Origin: UBA1732 sp045114455
GTDB taxonomy: Bacteria > Verrucomicrobiota > Lentisphaeria > Victivallales > UBA1829
NCBI GenBank assembly: GCA_045114455.1
Contig: JBGUKN010000050.1
Coordinates: 8,130-72,129, forward strand
Reading direction: 5' to 3'
DNA: 64,000 bases
Part shown: positions 15,031 to 22,296 of the stretch, in pieces
Numbering within the stretch: the stretch's first letter is position 1
How the letters are laid out: every line of letters begins with the position of its first letter
Notes under the pieces: model-generated
What the model was told of the DNA's origin: nothing
Database searches by the model: none
Seen by the model: the letters and a program-made list of their open reading frames with translations, nothing else
Position numbers and translations under genes: made by a program

Positions 15031-17537
15031 TCCACTCCGGCCTCCCCATCGACGCGGTCCTGCCGCGGATCGCGGACGCCGCGCACGCCGGACGTCCGCT
15101 GGTCGTCACGGCGGAACCCGGCGCGGGAAAAAGCACCGTCGTGCCGCTCGCCCTGCTCGAACCGGGCGTATTGCCTGACGGCAGGATCATCATGCTGGAG
15201 CCGCGCCGCATCGCCGCACGCGCCGCCGCACGGCGCATGGCATCGATCCTGGGCGAGCCGCCGGGGAAGACCGTGGGCTACCGCACGCGCTTCGAAACGC
15301 TCGTTTCGACGGACACGCGCGTCGAGGTCGTGACCGAGGCCCTGCTCACGCGCATGCTCCAGAAAGACCCGTCGCTGGAGGGCGTCTCCGCCGTGATCTT
15401 CGACGAATTCCACGAACGCAGCATCCATGCCGACCTCGCGCTGGCGCTCACGCTCGACGCGCGGTCCGTCCTGCGCGACGATCTCCGCGTCATGCTCATG
15501 TCCGCCACGCTCGATGCCGATTCCGCCGCCGGACTGCTCGGAGAGAACACGGAAACCGTCAACACCCCGGGACGCTGTTTCGAGGTCGGCGTGAGCTACG
15601 CACCGCTGAAACCCGGCGCTCCGGTCGAGCCGCACGCCGCCTCGGTCGCGCTGGACGCCATGAACAGACACGACGGCAACGCACTCGTCTTCCTCCCCGG
15701 CGAGGCGGAGATACGCCGCACCGCCGCCGAACTCGCCTCCATGCGACACGATTTCGAGGTCCTCCCGCTTTACGGCTCGCTCTCCGCCGCCGAACAGGAC
15801 CGCGTGTTCGCGCCGTCCGGCCGCCGACGCATCATCCTCGCAACCCCGGTCGCAGAGACCAGCATCACCATCCCCGGCATCCGAATCGTGGTGGATTCCG
15901 GCCTCGCGCGCATGCCGTTCTTCTCCCCGGCGTCCGGCATGGATCAGCTCCGCACGGTCAAAATCTCGAAGGCGTCCGCCGAACAGCGCAGAGGCCGCGC
16001 CGGACGCACCGCGCCGGGCATCTGCATCCGCCTCTGGCACGAGTACGAACAGAACGCCATGCCGGATTTCGCTCCGCCTGAGATCGAACATGCCGACCTC
16101 ACCGAACTCGCGCTGGAGCTGGCGCAGTGGGGCGTCGTCCGGGAAAAGGCCGCCGCCCTGCCCTGGATGACCCCGCCGCCCGAAGCCAAGCTCGACTACG
16201 CGTTCGACCTGCTGACCGGGCTCCGCGCGATCTCCCCTGAAACCGGACAGATCACGCCTCACGGCAAGCTCCTGCACCGCCTGCCCGTGCATCCCCGACT
16301 CGCCAACGCCGTTCTCTTCGCGGACGCCAACGGACTCCGCCGGGAGGCGCTTCAGATCGCCGCGATCCTGTCCGACCGCGACCCGCTCGTCAATCCGCAG
16401 ACCGCCGACCTCGCCGAACGCCTCGCCGCACTCGGCAAGGCATCCGCACTGCCAGTAGACCGCCAGACGATCGACCGAATCCGCAAGGCCGTTTCCCAGC
16501 TCGAAGCTGCTTTACCCCATCGTGCCGGAGCGAAGCCCGGCACTGCCGCAGTGGAGGACTTGTCCTCCATAGTGGCGGCGGCCTACCCGGACCGCATCGC
16601 AAGGAGGCGCACCGGCGGCGACCGTCCCGAATACCTGCTCTCCAACGGCATGACGGCGAAGCTCGGCGCGCGCGACCCGCTCCGCGATTCGGAATATCTC
16701 GCCGTGGCGGATTCCGGCGGACTCTCCGGCCTGCCGACGATCCGACTCGCGCTCCCGCTCGACATCGACAAGCTCGAATCCGTCCTGTCGGAGCTCTTCC
16801 GCACACGCAGGGAAACCGTCTGGGATGACGATGCTTTGTGCGTGCGCGCATTCAGCGTGAAGGCGGTCGGATCGCTCACGGTCGAACGCAAGCCGTCGAA
16901 CCTGCGCCCCGGCGACGACACGGCGTCGCTCCTGATCGCCGCCATCCGCAAGCGAGGCTTCGCCTCGCTCGGCATCACGCCCGGCCAGCTCAAATTCCTC
17001 CGGCGCATCCAGTTCCTGCACACGCACGGCTGCGAGGGATTCCCCGACTGCTCGGAACAGCATCTGCTGGACACGCTCGAAGACTGGCTCGCGCCGCACC
17101 TCGACGGCATCAGCCGTCTCGACAAGCTCGCGAATCTGGATTACCGCTCCGTTTTTGCCGCCATGCTCCCGCCGAAAGCGCAGTCCACGCTGAACTCGCT
17201 CGCGCCCGAACGGTTCGAGGTCCCCAGCGGATCGCATATCGCCATCGACTATTCCGACCCCGCCGCGCCCATGGTGCGCGTGAAGTTGCAGGAAGTCTTC
17301 GGGCTCGCGCACTCGCCGAAGATCGCGGGCGGACGCGTCCCGCTCGTGTTCGACCTGCTGTCGCCCGCCATGCGGACCGTACAGATCACGCGGAATCTCG
17401 ACGAATTCTGGGACGGCTCATATTTTCTGGTGCGGAAGGATATGCGCGGACGTTACCCGAAGCACAACTGGCCGGAAGACCCGCGCACCGAGCCCCCCTC
17501 CCGTTCCAGCATCAAAAAACCGCCGAAAAAAAACTGA
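15027..17537 (+). CDS. hrpB: HrpB-type ATP-dependent helicase carrying an in-frame repeat
   Basis: An 836-residue DEAH-box helicase. Walker A is AEPGAGKSTVVP, motif II is DEFHERS (HrpB-type), motif III SATLD, the later helicase motifs include TPVAETSITIPGIRIVVDSG, and QRRGRAGRTAPGICIRLW is motif VI. These are followed by helicase-associated domains and the HrpB C-terminal domain. The start is the ATGA overlap with sir2; a much longer frame reaching back to 13206 is only a shadow of neighbouring genes. The dispersed two-hairpin repeat lies inside the gene at 16522-16569 and encodes about residues 499-515, in the variable linker just before AAAYPDRIARRR. The frame stays open, so the helicase is probably functional. 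It converges with the EEP gene 13 bases away. Confidence 0.92.
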   Translation: MIHSGLPIDAVLPRIADAAHAGRPLVVTAEPGAGKSTVVPLALLEPGVLPDGRIIMLEPRRIAARAAARRMASILGEPPGKTVGYRTRFETLVSTDTRVEVVTEALLTRMLQKDPSLEGVSAVIFDEFHERSIHADLALALTLDARSVLRDDLRVMLMSATLDADSAAGLLGENTETVNTPGRCFEVGVSYAPLKPGAPVEPHAASVALDAMNRHDGNALVFLPGEAEIRRTAAELASMRHDFEVLPLYGSLSAAEQDRVFAPSGRRRIILATPVAETSITIPGIRIVVDSGLARMPFFSPASGMDQLRTVKISKASAEQRRGRAGRTAPGICIRLWHEYEQNAMPDFAPPEIEHADLTELALELAQWGVVREKAAALPWMTPPPEAKLDYAFDLLTGLRAISPETGQITPHGKLLHRLPVHPRLANAVLFADANGLRREALQIAAILSDRDPLVNPQTADLAERLAALGKASALPVDRQTIDRIRKAVSQLEAALPHRAGAKPGTAAVEDLSSIVAAAYPDRIARRRTGGDRPEYLLSNGMTAKLGARDPLRDSEYLAVADSGGLSGLPTIRLALPLDIDKLESVLSELFRTRRETVWDDDALCVRAFSVKAVGSLTVERKPSNLRPGDDTASLLIAAIRKRGFASLGITPGQLKFLRRIQFLHTHGCEGFPDCSEQHLLDTLEDWLAPHLDGISRLDKLANLDYRSVFAAMLPPKAQSTLNSLAPERFEVPSGSHIAIDYSDPAAPMVRVKLQEVFGLAHSPKIAGGRVPLVFDLLSPAMRTVQITRNLDEFWDGSYFLVRKDMRGRYPKHNWPEDPRTEPPSRSSIKKPPKKN
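16522..16569 (+). repeat. Two-hairpin dispersed repeat, copy A (inside hrpB)
   Basis: The first hairpin pairs GTGCCGG (16522-16528) with CCGGCAC (16537-16543) around the loop AGCGAAGC. An 8-base linker (TGCCGCAG) follows, then the perfect palindrome TGGAGGAC-TT-GTCCTCCA (16552-16569). The copy is read through in frame by hrpB. The linker and loop match copy D at 63127 almost exactly, while the stems differ by compensated changes. Confidence 0.85.
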
Positions 17538-17550
17538 AACCTTCTCTTTT

Positions 17551-18480
17551 TTACTTCCCCGGGGCGTCGAGCAGGACGATCTCTGCCGTGACCGGGAAAT
17601 GGTCGGACGACGCCAGGCCGTTGCGGAAATCATTGATCGTGCCGTGGGACAGCACGCGCACGCGGTCGTTCACGAAAATGAAGTCGATCGGCTTCCGTCC
17701 GGTGCGATCCTTGCGGTTCACATGGAAATCGTGGAACGTCTCGTCGCCCGCGCCGTAGTGGTCGGTCTCGGACACATCGCGCGCGTTTTTGAGCACGCCC
17801 AGCATGCGCCGCACGGGCATGTCGTCGGCGGTGGAATTGAAGTCGCCGGTCAGGATGAACGGATATTTCTCGATCATGGGCGCGAGGCGCGTCAGGATCA
17901 CGTTCACGCCCTGGATCCGCGCCATCGCGCTTTGATGGTCGAGGTGCGTGTTCGCGATGACGAACCTTTTCCCGGTCCGGCGGTCCAGCAGAAGCCCCCA
18001 TGTGCAGATGCGCGGCAGCGCGGAATCCCACGCGGAGGAGCCGGGCGTGGCTGGATTGGCGGAGAGCCAGAACGTCTCCTGTGAGATCAGCTCGAAGCGT
18101 TCCGGGTCGAAGAAGACGGCATTATGCTCGTCGCCCTTGCGCCTGTCGCGTCCGACGCCGAAGCTGTCGAACTTGAGCGCTTCCTTGAGGTCGGCGATCG
18201 GCCCCGCGAGCGTCTCCTGCGTGCCGATGAGCTCGAATCGATTCTCCCTGATCGTCTGCACCATGCGCGGCAGGCGGTCGCGCCACGAATTCGGCGAACG
18301 GTCGTTCGGGCCGCGCACGTTGTAGGTCGCCACACGGATCAGGTTCTTCTCCGCGGCAGTATCCTTCGAAATCTGCGCGCCGGAAAGGTTCAGCGCGACG
18401 ACAAGGCTCAATGCCGCGAACGCGGCGGTCATCAGCAAGGCCGGAAGCCGCCCCGGTTTCCTTCTCGAAAAAATGTTCAT
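17551..18480 (-). CDS. Endonuclease/exonuclease/phosphatase-family protein, exported
   Basis: A 309-residue protein with a basic start and a hydrophobic segment at about residues 13-33, so it is secreted or membrane-anchored. The EEP fold is clear: RVATYNVRG, LIGTQETL (catalytic Glu), NTHLDHQS, LTGDFNST, KPIDFIFVN and SSDHFPV (catalytic Asp-His). These metal-dependent phosphodiesterases include nucleases and phospholipid phosphatases; the substrate is unknown, and the extracytoplasmic location suggests scavenging. It is the last gene of a long leftward operon. Its ATG overlaps the xseA stop as ATGA. Confidence 0.85.
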   Translation of the reverse strand: MNIFSRRKPGRLPALLMTAAFAALSLVVALNLSGAQISKDTAAEKNLIRVATYNVRGPNDRSPNSWRDRLPRMVQTIRENRFELIGTQETLAGPIADLKEALKFDSFGVGRDRRKGDEHNAVFFDPERFELISQETFWLSANPATPGSSAWDSALPRICTWGLLLDRRTGKRFVIANTHLDHQSAMARIQGVNVILTRLAPMIEKYPFILTGDFNSTADDMPVRRMLGVLKNARDVSETDHYGAGDETFHDFHVNRKDRTGRKPIDFIFVNDRVRVLSHGTINDFRNGLASSDHFPVTAEIVLLDAPGK

Positions 18481-19811
18481 GGGACGCTCCTTTCCCCGTT
18501 GGTTTCGCTCATCGTGTCATCGGACGCCGCCGTGACCAGCGGCAGCAGGTCGCGCCGTCCGTTTTTGCCGACCGCGGCTTCCCGCACGCCGCGGACATCC
18601 AGATCCGCCGCGCCGTCCGCCAGAATCGCGCGCACGCGCTGTCCCGACCGAAGCCCGCCGACGCCCGTGATCTGCCGTCCCGTGCCGGGTTCCGCCAGAT
18701 AGACATAGCCCTGTTTCAAGATTCTGAAGGGATCGTAGGCGTCGAGCTCGGCACGGACGCGGTCCAGTCGATGCGACGCGGCATCGGCGCGGCGCGTCAG
18801 GGCGGCGGACGCGCTCTGCATGAGCATGTCGACGCGCTGCATGCGCTCCAGCGCCAGGCGCATGGAGTCGCGGAAGACCTTCGACCCCATCACCTGCGCG
18901 AGACGTCCGGCGGACCGCTCCACCGCGTAGGCGGCAGCGGTATTCATCCGCTGCTTCATGTCGTCCAGTGCGTCGAGCAGGACGCGTTTCTCCGGGATCA
19001 GCTGTTCCGCCGCGCCGCTCGGCGTCGGCGCGCGCATGTCGGCGGCGAAATCCGAGATCGTAAAGTCGATCTCATGTCCGACCGCGCTCACCACCGGAAT
19101 TTTCGAGGCGTAGATCGCACGCGCCAGGACTTCCTCGTTGAACGGCCACAGGTCCTCCATCGAACCGCCGCCGCGGGTCAGCACGATCACGTCCACGCCG
19201 CCGGCGCGGTTGAAGAAACGCACCGCGCGCGCGAGTTTTTCCGCCGCGCCCTTTCCCTGCACGGGGGCCGGGCAGAGACGGATTTCGAAGTTCGGGAACC
19301 GCGCGAGGGCGATCTTCAAGAAGTCTTTTACTGCTGCACCCATGGGCGAGCTGATGATGCCGATGCGCTGCGGCAAGTACGGAACCGGTTTCTTGTGCGC
19401 CGGGTCGAAAATCCCCTCGGCGGCAAGTTTCTCCTTCAGGACGGCGAACTGTCTGTGCAAATCGCCCACGCCGCACATCCGAAGTTTTTTGATGTAGAAC
19501 TGGTAGTCGCCGCGCTGGGTGTACAGCGACAGCGAACCGAACACCTCCACCTGGTCGCCGACCTTCAATCCGAGTTTCCGGCAGACCTCCGACCCGCTGA
19601 AATACACCGCGCGAACCTGCGATGCCGCGTCCTTCAGCGTCAGGTAGACATGCCCGGAACGGTACGGATTGTACGAGCCGACCTCGCCGGTCAGCCAAAT
19701 GGGACGGAACGACTCCTCAAGGACGGTCTTGACTACGCCGTTGAGCTCGCTGACGGTCCACGGGCGTTCTTCGCCGGACGCGCCGGAGTCCTGTTCCGGT
19801 TCACTCCACAT
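18477..19811 (-). CDS. xseA: Exodeoxyribonuclease VII large subunit
   Basis: A 444-residue catalytic subunit of the single-strand-specific exonuclease VII. It has an N-terminal OB-fold (WTVSELNGVVKTVLEESF, WLTGEVGSY, GHVYLTLKD), the catalytic core (IGIISSPMGAAVKDFL, VDVIVLTRGGGSMEDLWPFNEE, VVSAVGHEIDFTISDFAAD, RAPTPSGAAE), then long helices, and a C-terminal segment (DPFRILKQGYVYL) that closes the structure. The usual partner xseB is not adjacent. It overlaps DUF502 by 11 bases upstream and the EEP gene by 4 bases downstream. Confidence 0.95.
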   Translation of the reverse strand: MWSEPEQDSGASGEERPWTVSELNGVVKTVLEESFRPIWLTGEVGSYNPYRSGHVYLTLKDAASQVRAVYFSGSEVCRKLGLKVGDQVEVFGSLSLYTQRGDYQFYIKKLRMCGVGDLHRQFAVLKEKLAAEGIFDPAHKKPVPYLPQRIGIISSPMGAAVKDFLKIALARFPNFEIRLCPAPVQGKGAAEKLARAVRFFNRAGGVDVIVLTRGGGSMEDLWPFNEEVLARAIYASKIPVVSAVGHEIDFTISDFAADMRAPTPSGAAEQLIPEKRVLLDALDDMKQRMNTAAAYAVERSAGRLAQVMGSKVFRDSMRLALERMQRVDMLMQSASAALTRRADAASHRLDRVRAELDAYDPFRILKQGYVYLAEPGTGRQITGVGGLRSGQRVRAILADGAADLDVRGVREAAVGKNGRRDLLPLVTAASDDTMSETNGERSVP

Positions 19812-20496
19812 CGCCGTTCTGTTCCTCGGAACCGGGCAGGATGGCGCCGCAGCTCACGATCAGGCGCATGGCGTCGGACACGCTCATATCGAGCATGATG
19901 CACTCGTCGCGCGGGATCAGCATCAGGAATCCGCTTGTCGGGTTCGGCGTGGTCGGCATGAAGACGCTGATCAGGTCGCCTTTGCCGAGACGGCGCGCCG
20001 CCTCGCTGTTTTCCGGTGTGTTCTCGTTGGTCATGAATCCGATCGCGTAGCAGCCCTTGCGGGGGTATTCGAACAGGACGACCTGCTGGAACATGTTGCC
20101 TTTTTTCGACGACATGATCGTGTCGCCGATCTGCTTGCAGGTCGAATAGATGAAGTTGACAAGCGGGACTTTCAGGAGCAGGGCCTGGGCTCTCGCGATG
20201 AGCTTGCGTCCGATGGTGTTCTTCGTGAGGACGCCGAGGAAGAACAGCATGGCCAGGACCGCGATCAGCGCCAGGATGCGAATGATATGTGCGCGCCAGA
20301 TCGGCGGCAGCTCGGACATCAGCTCCAGGGAATCGGCGATCGTAAGCCCCCATCCGGTCAACCGGGAATACAGATACCAGGCGACCCAGAGGGAAAGGGC
20401 GATCGGGACCGCCACGATTATTCCGGTCACGATCATGTTACGGAAGAACTGGAAATGCTTTTTTGCGGGCTTCTTCTGTTCCGTTTTATTCGGCAT
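19801..20496 (-). CDS. DUF502 family membrane protein
   Basis: A 231-residue inner-membrane protein with two membrane segments at about residues 20-45 and 70-95 (GIIVAVPIALSLWVAWYLY and IIRILALIAVLAMLFFLGVL). A conserved soluble domain follows, with FIYSTCKQIGDTI, FQQVVLFEYPRKGCYAIGF and VFMPTTPNPTSGFLMLIP. These are hallmark segments of DUF502, a family of unknown function widespread in Gram-negatives and plants. The ATG at 20496 has AAGGAG upstream and overlaps the corC-like stop by 11 bases. Confidence 0.88.
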   Translation of the reverse strand: MPNKTEQKKPAKKHFQFFRNMIVTGIIVAVPIALSLWVAWYLYSRLTGWGLTIADSLELMSELPPIWRAHIIRILALIAVLAMLFFLGVLTKNTIGRKLIARAQALLLKVPLVNFIYSTCKQIGDTIMSSKKGNMFQQVVLFEYPRKGCYAIGFMTNENTPENSEAARRLGKGDLISVFMPTTPNPTSGFLMLIPRDECIMLDMSVSDAMRLIVSCGAILPGSEEQNGDVE

Positions 20497-21766
20497 TGGC
20501 CATATCTCCTTCTTCCTCGCGGATACGTTCAAGTTTCAGTTTGCGGACCGTGCGCGAGTCCGCCTCGAGGATCGTCGCGCGGAACTTGCCCGGCTCCTCG
20601 TAGGTCTCGCCTGCCCGCGGGATACGGCCGAGTCCGGCGCAGATATAGCCGCCGATGGTGTCGGCCTCCTCGGAATCGTCGATCCCGGTCTCCAGCATGG
20701 AATTCACGTCGTCCACCGGCGTGCGGGCGTCCAGGATCACGGAGCCGTCCTCCAGGAAGACCGGCTGTTCCTCGAAATCCTCCTCGGTGTCGTATTCGTC
20801 GTGGATCTCGCCCACGATCTCCTCGATGATGTCCTCGAACGTGACGACGCCGGAAGTCCCGCCGTATTCGTCGATGATGACGGCGAAATGGTTGCTCGTG
20901 CGCTTGATCTGGCGGAGCAGGTCGGAAACCTCCTTGGTCTCCGGGATGAAGATCGGCGGACGTGCAAGTTCGGTCAGTGACTTGCCTTCCAGCCTGTGTT
21001 CATCGATGAAATCCTTCGCGTACAGTATGCCCTTCACGTCGTCCAGATTCGCGCCGTAGACGGGGATGCGGCTGTGGCCGGATTCGACGAAAAGCTTTTT
21101 TGCGTCCGCGACGCTCGCGGAAGCCGGGATCGCCTCCAGGTCGACGCGCGGGGTCATGATCTCGCGCACCTTCATTTCGCCGAGTTCCAGGATGCCGCGG
21201 ATCATCTGCTTCTCCTCTTCCTCCAGGCTGTCGTCATCGTCTTCGTCCGGACCGTCCACCAGGCTCAGGATCTCGTCCTCGGCGGAGGCAAGTTCGTCCG
21301 GGGCGTCCGCACGATGCCAGTCGTCGCCCGCGGTCGTCACCTTTTCGATCAGCGAGGCGAGCGGAAGAAAGAACCGGCTGGCGACGATCGGGATCGTGAA
21401 CTTCAGGAGCGCCAGATCGAACCGGAGAAGCACCAGCCGCGCCGCCAGTTCCGAGATCACGGTCAGGATCGTGACTGCGCCCATGACGACCAGCCAGCCC
21501 CAATGGTGCACGAAATTCGGGGCCAGGGAGTCAGCCCATTCCATGGAAAGCACGCCAGCGAATGCAGCCAGGACGCATAAGAACAGTTTCAGAAGCGCGC
21601 GCAGGGATTCCTCCCGGTCATGCCAATTTTCCAACTGATCCGCAAACGCGCGGTCGTGTTCGGCCACTTTCAGGATGCGGCCGCCCGTCAGCGAGGAAAA
21701 AGCCTCGAACGCGGCGGTGATCCAGAGGTACAGGACGGAGCAGAAGATGAGCAGCGCCAGATTCAT
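20486..21766 (-). CDS. CorC/HlyC-type CBS domain membrane protein
   Basis: A 426-residue protein. The N-terminal membrane domain (CNNM-like, about residues 1-145, with three or four segments) is followed by an acidic linker (DGPDEDDDDSLEEEEKQ), a CBS pair (VREIMTPRVDLEAIPA, and LRQIKRTSNHFAVIIDEYGGTSGVVTFEDIIEEIVGEI), and a C-terminal CorC_HlyC domain. The family is linked to Mg2+ or Co2+ efflux, not to haemolysis as the old name suggests. It starts in an ATGA overlap with ybeY. The phoH-pgpH-ybeY-corC order is conserved in many bacteria. Confidence 0.92.
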   Translation of the reverse strand: MNLALLIFCSVLYLWITAAFEAFSSLTGGRILKVAEHDRAFADQLENWHDREESLRALLKLFLCVLAAFAGVLSMEWADSLAPNFVHHWGWLVVMGAVTILTVISELAARLVLLRFDLALLKFTIPIVASRFFLPLASLIEKVTTAGDDWHRADAPDELASAEDEILSLVDGPDEDDDDSLEEEEKQMIRGILELGEMKVREIMTPRVDLEAIPASASVADAKKLFVESGHSRIPVYGANLDDVKGILYAKDFIDEHRLEGKSLTELARPPIFIPETKEVSDLLRQIKRTSNHFAVIIDEYGGTSGVVTFEDIIEEIVGEIHDEYDTEEDFEEQPVFLEDGSVILDARTPVDDVNSMLETGIDDSEEADTIGGYICAGLGRIPRAGETYEEPGKFRATILEADSRTVRKLKLERIREEEGDMANAE

Positions 21767-22296
21767 TTCTCTGCTTCCTTATATTCCATCGGCGGGATGA
21801 GGCCCGCCCTGCGGAGGCCGTTCATCACGCGTTTCTCGGCACGGCGCATCACGCGTTTCGCCTTCGGGTTCAGGTCGTCGTATCCGGCCGCATGGAGCAA
21901 TCCGTGCGCCACATACAGCGCCACTTCTTCCGCATACGGCAGACCGCGCTTCACGGCCTGTTCGTAGGCCACGGCGGGACAGACGATCAGTTCGATGGAG
22001 GGATCGGCGTCACTGTCGTCCTCCGCATCGAAGGCATCCGTTCCGCCCGCGGACGCGAATCCCGGATCGTCCTCCGCGCGGTAATCGAAGCTGATGACGT
22101 CCGTCGGGCCGTGATGCCCCAGGAAATCCTCGTTCACGCGTTCGATACCCGCCGGAGACAGGAACGATACGCAGACGCCGCCGGGGACGTCGCGAAGTCC
22201 GGCAAGCGAGGCCGCCGCGGCGGTCATTCTGCGGAGCCGTGCGCGGGACGGCGCGGGAAAGCATCTGCCCGCGCGCCAGATGGTAACGGCCTTCAT
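21763..22296 (-). CDS. ybeY: Endoribonuclease YbeY
   Basis: A 177-residue metal-dependent RNase involved in 16S rRNA maturation and ribosome quality control. The family signature is HGLLHAAGYDDL at about residues 131-142. The usual third metal ligand, His in HGxLHLxGYDH, is Asp here. TDVISFDY and LIVCPAVAYEQA are also typical. A Gly/Asp-rich insertion (about residues 73-99) separates the two halves. The ATG at 22296 lies in an ATGA overlap with the 7TM-HD gene; a longer frame to 23190 is a shadow of that gene. The N terminus contains an Arg-rich stretch. Confidence 0.9.
   Translation of the reverse strand: MKAVTIWRAGRCFPAPSRARLRRMTAAAASLAGLRDVPGGVCVSFLSPAGIERVNEDFLGHHGPTDVISFDYRAEDDPGFASAGGTDAFDAEDDSDADPSIELIVCPAVAYEQAVKRGLPYAEEVALYVAHGLLHAAGYDDLNPKAKRVMRRAEKRVMNGLRRAGLIPPMEYKEAEK

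Noticed and set aside
16952..16968. Hairpin GCGAGGC-TTC-GCCTCGC in hrpB as a further repeat copy
   Set aside because: It resembles the second hairpin type, but the GTG...CAC hairpin and the linker are missing and it encodes ordinary HrpB sequence (KRGFASLGI), so I treat it as a coding coincidence.
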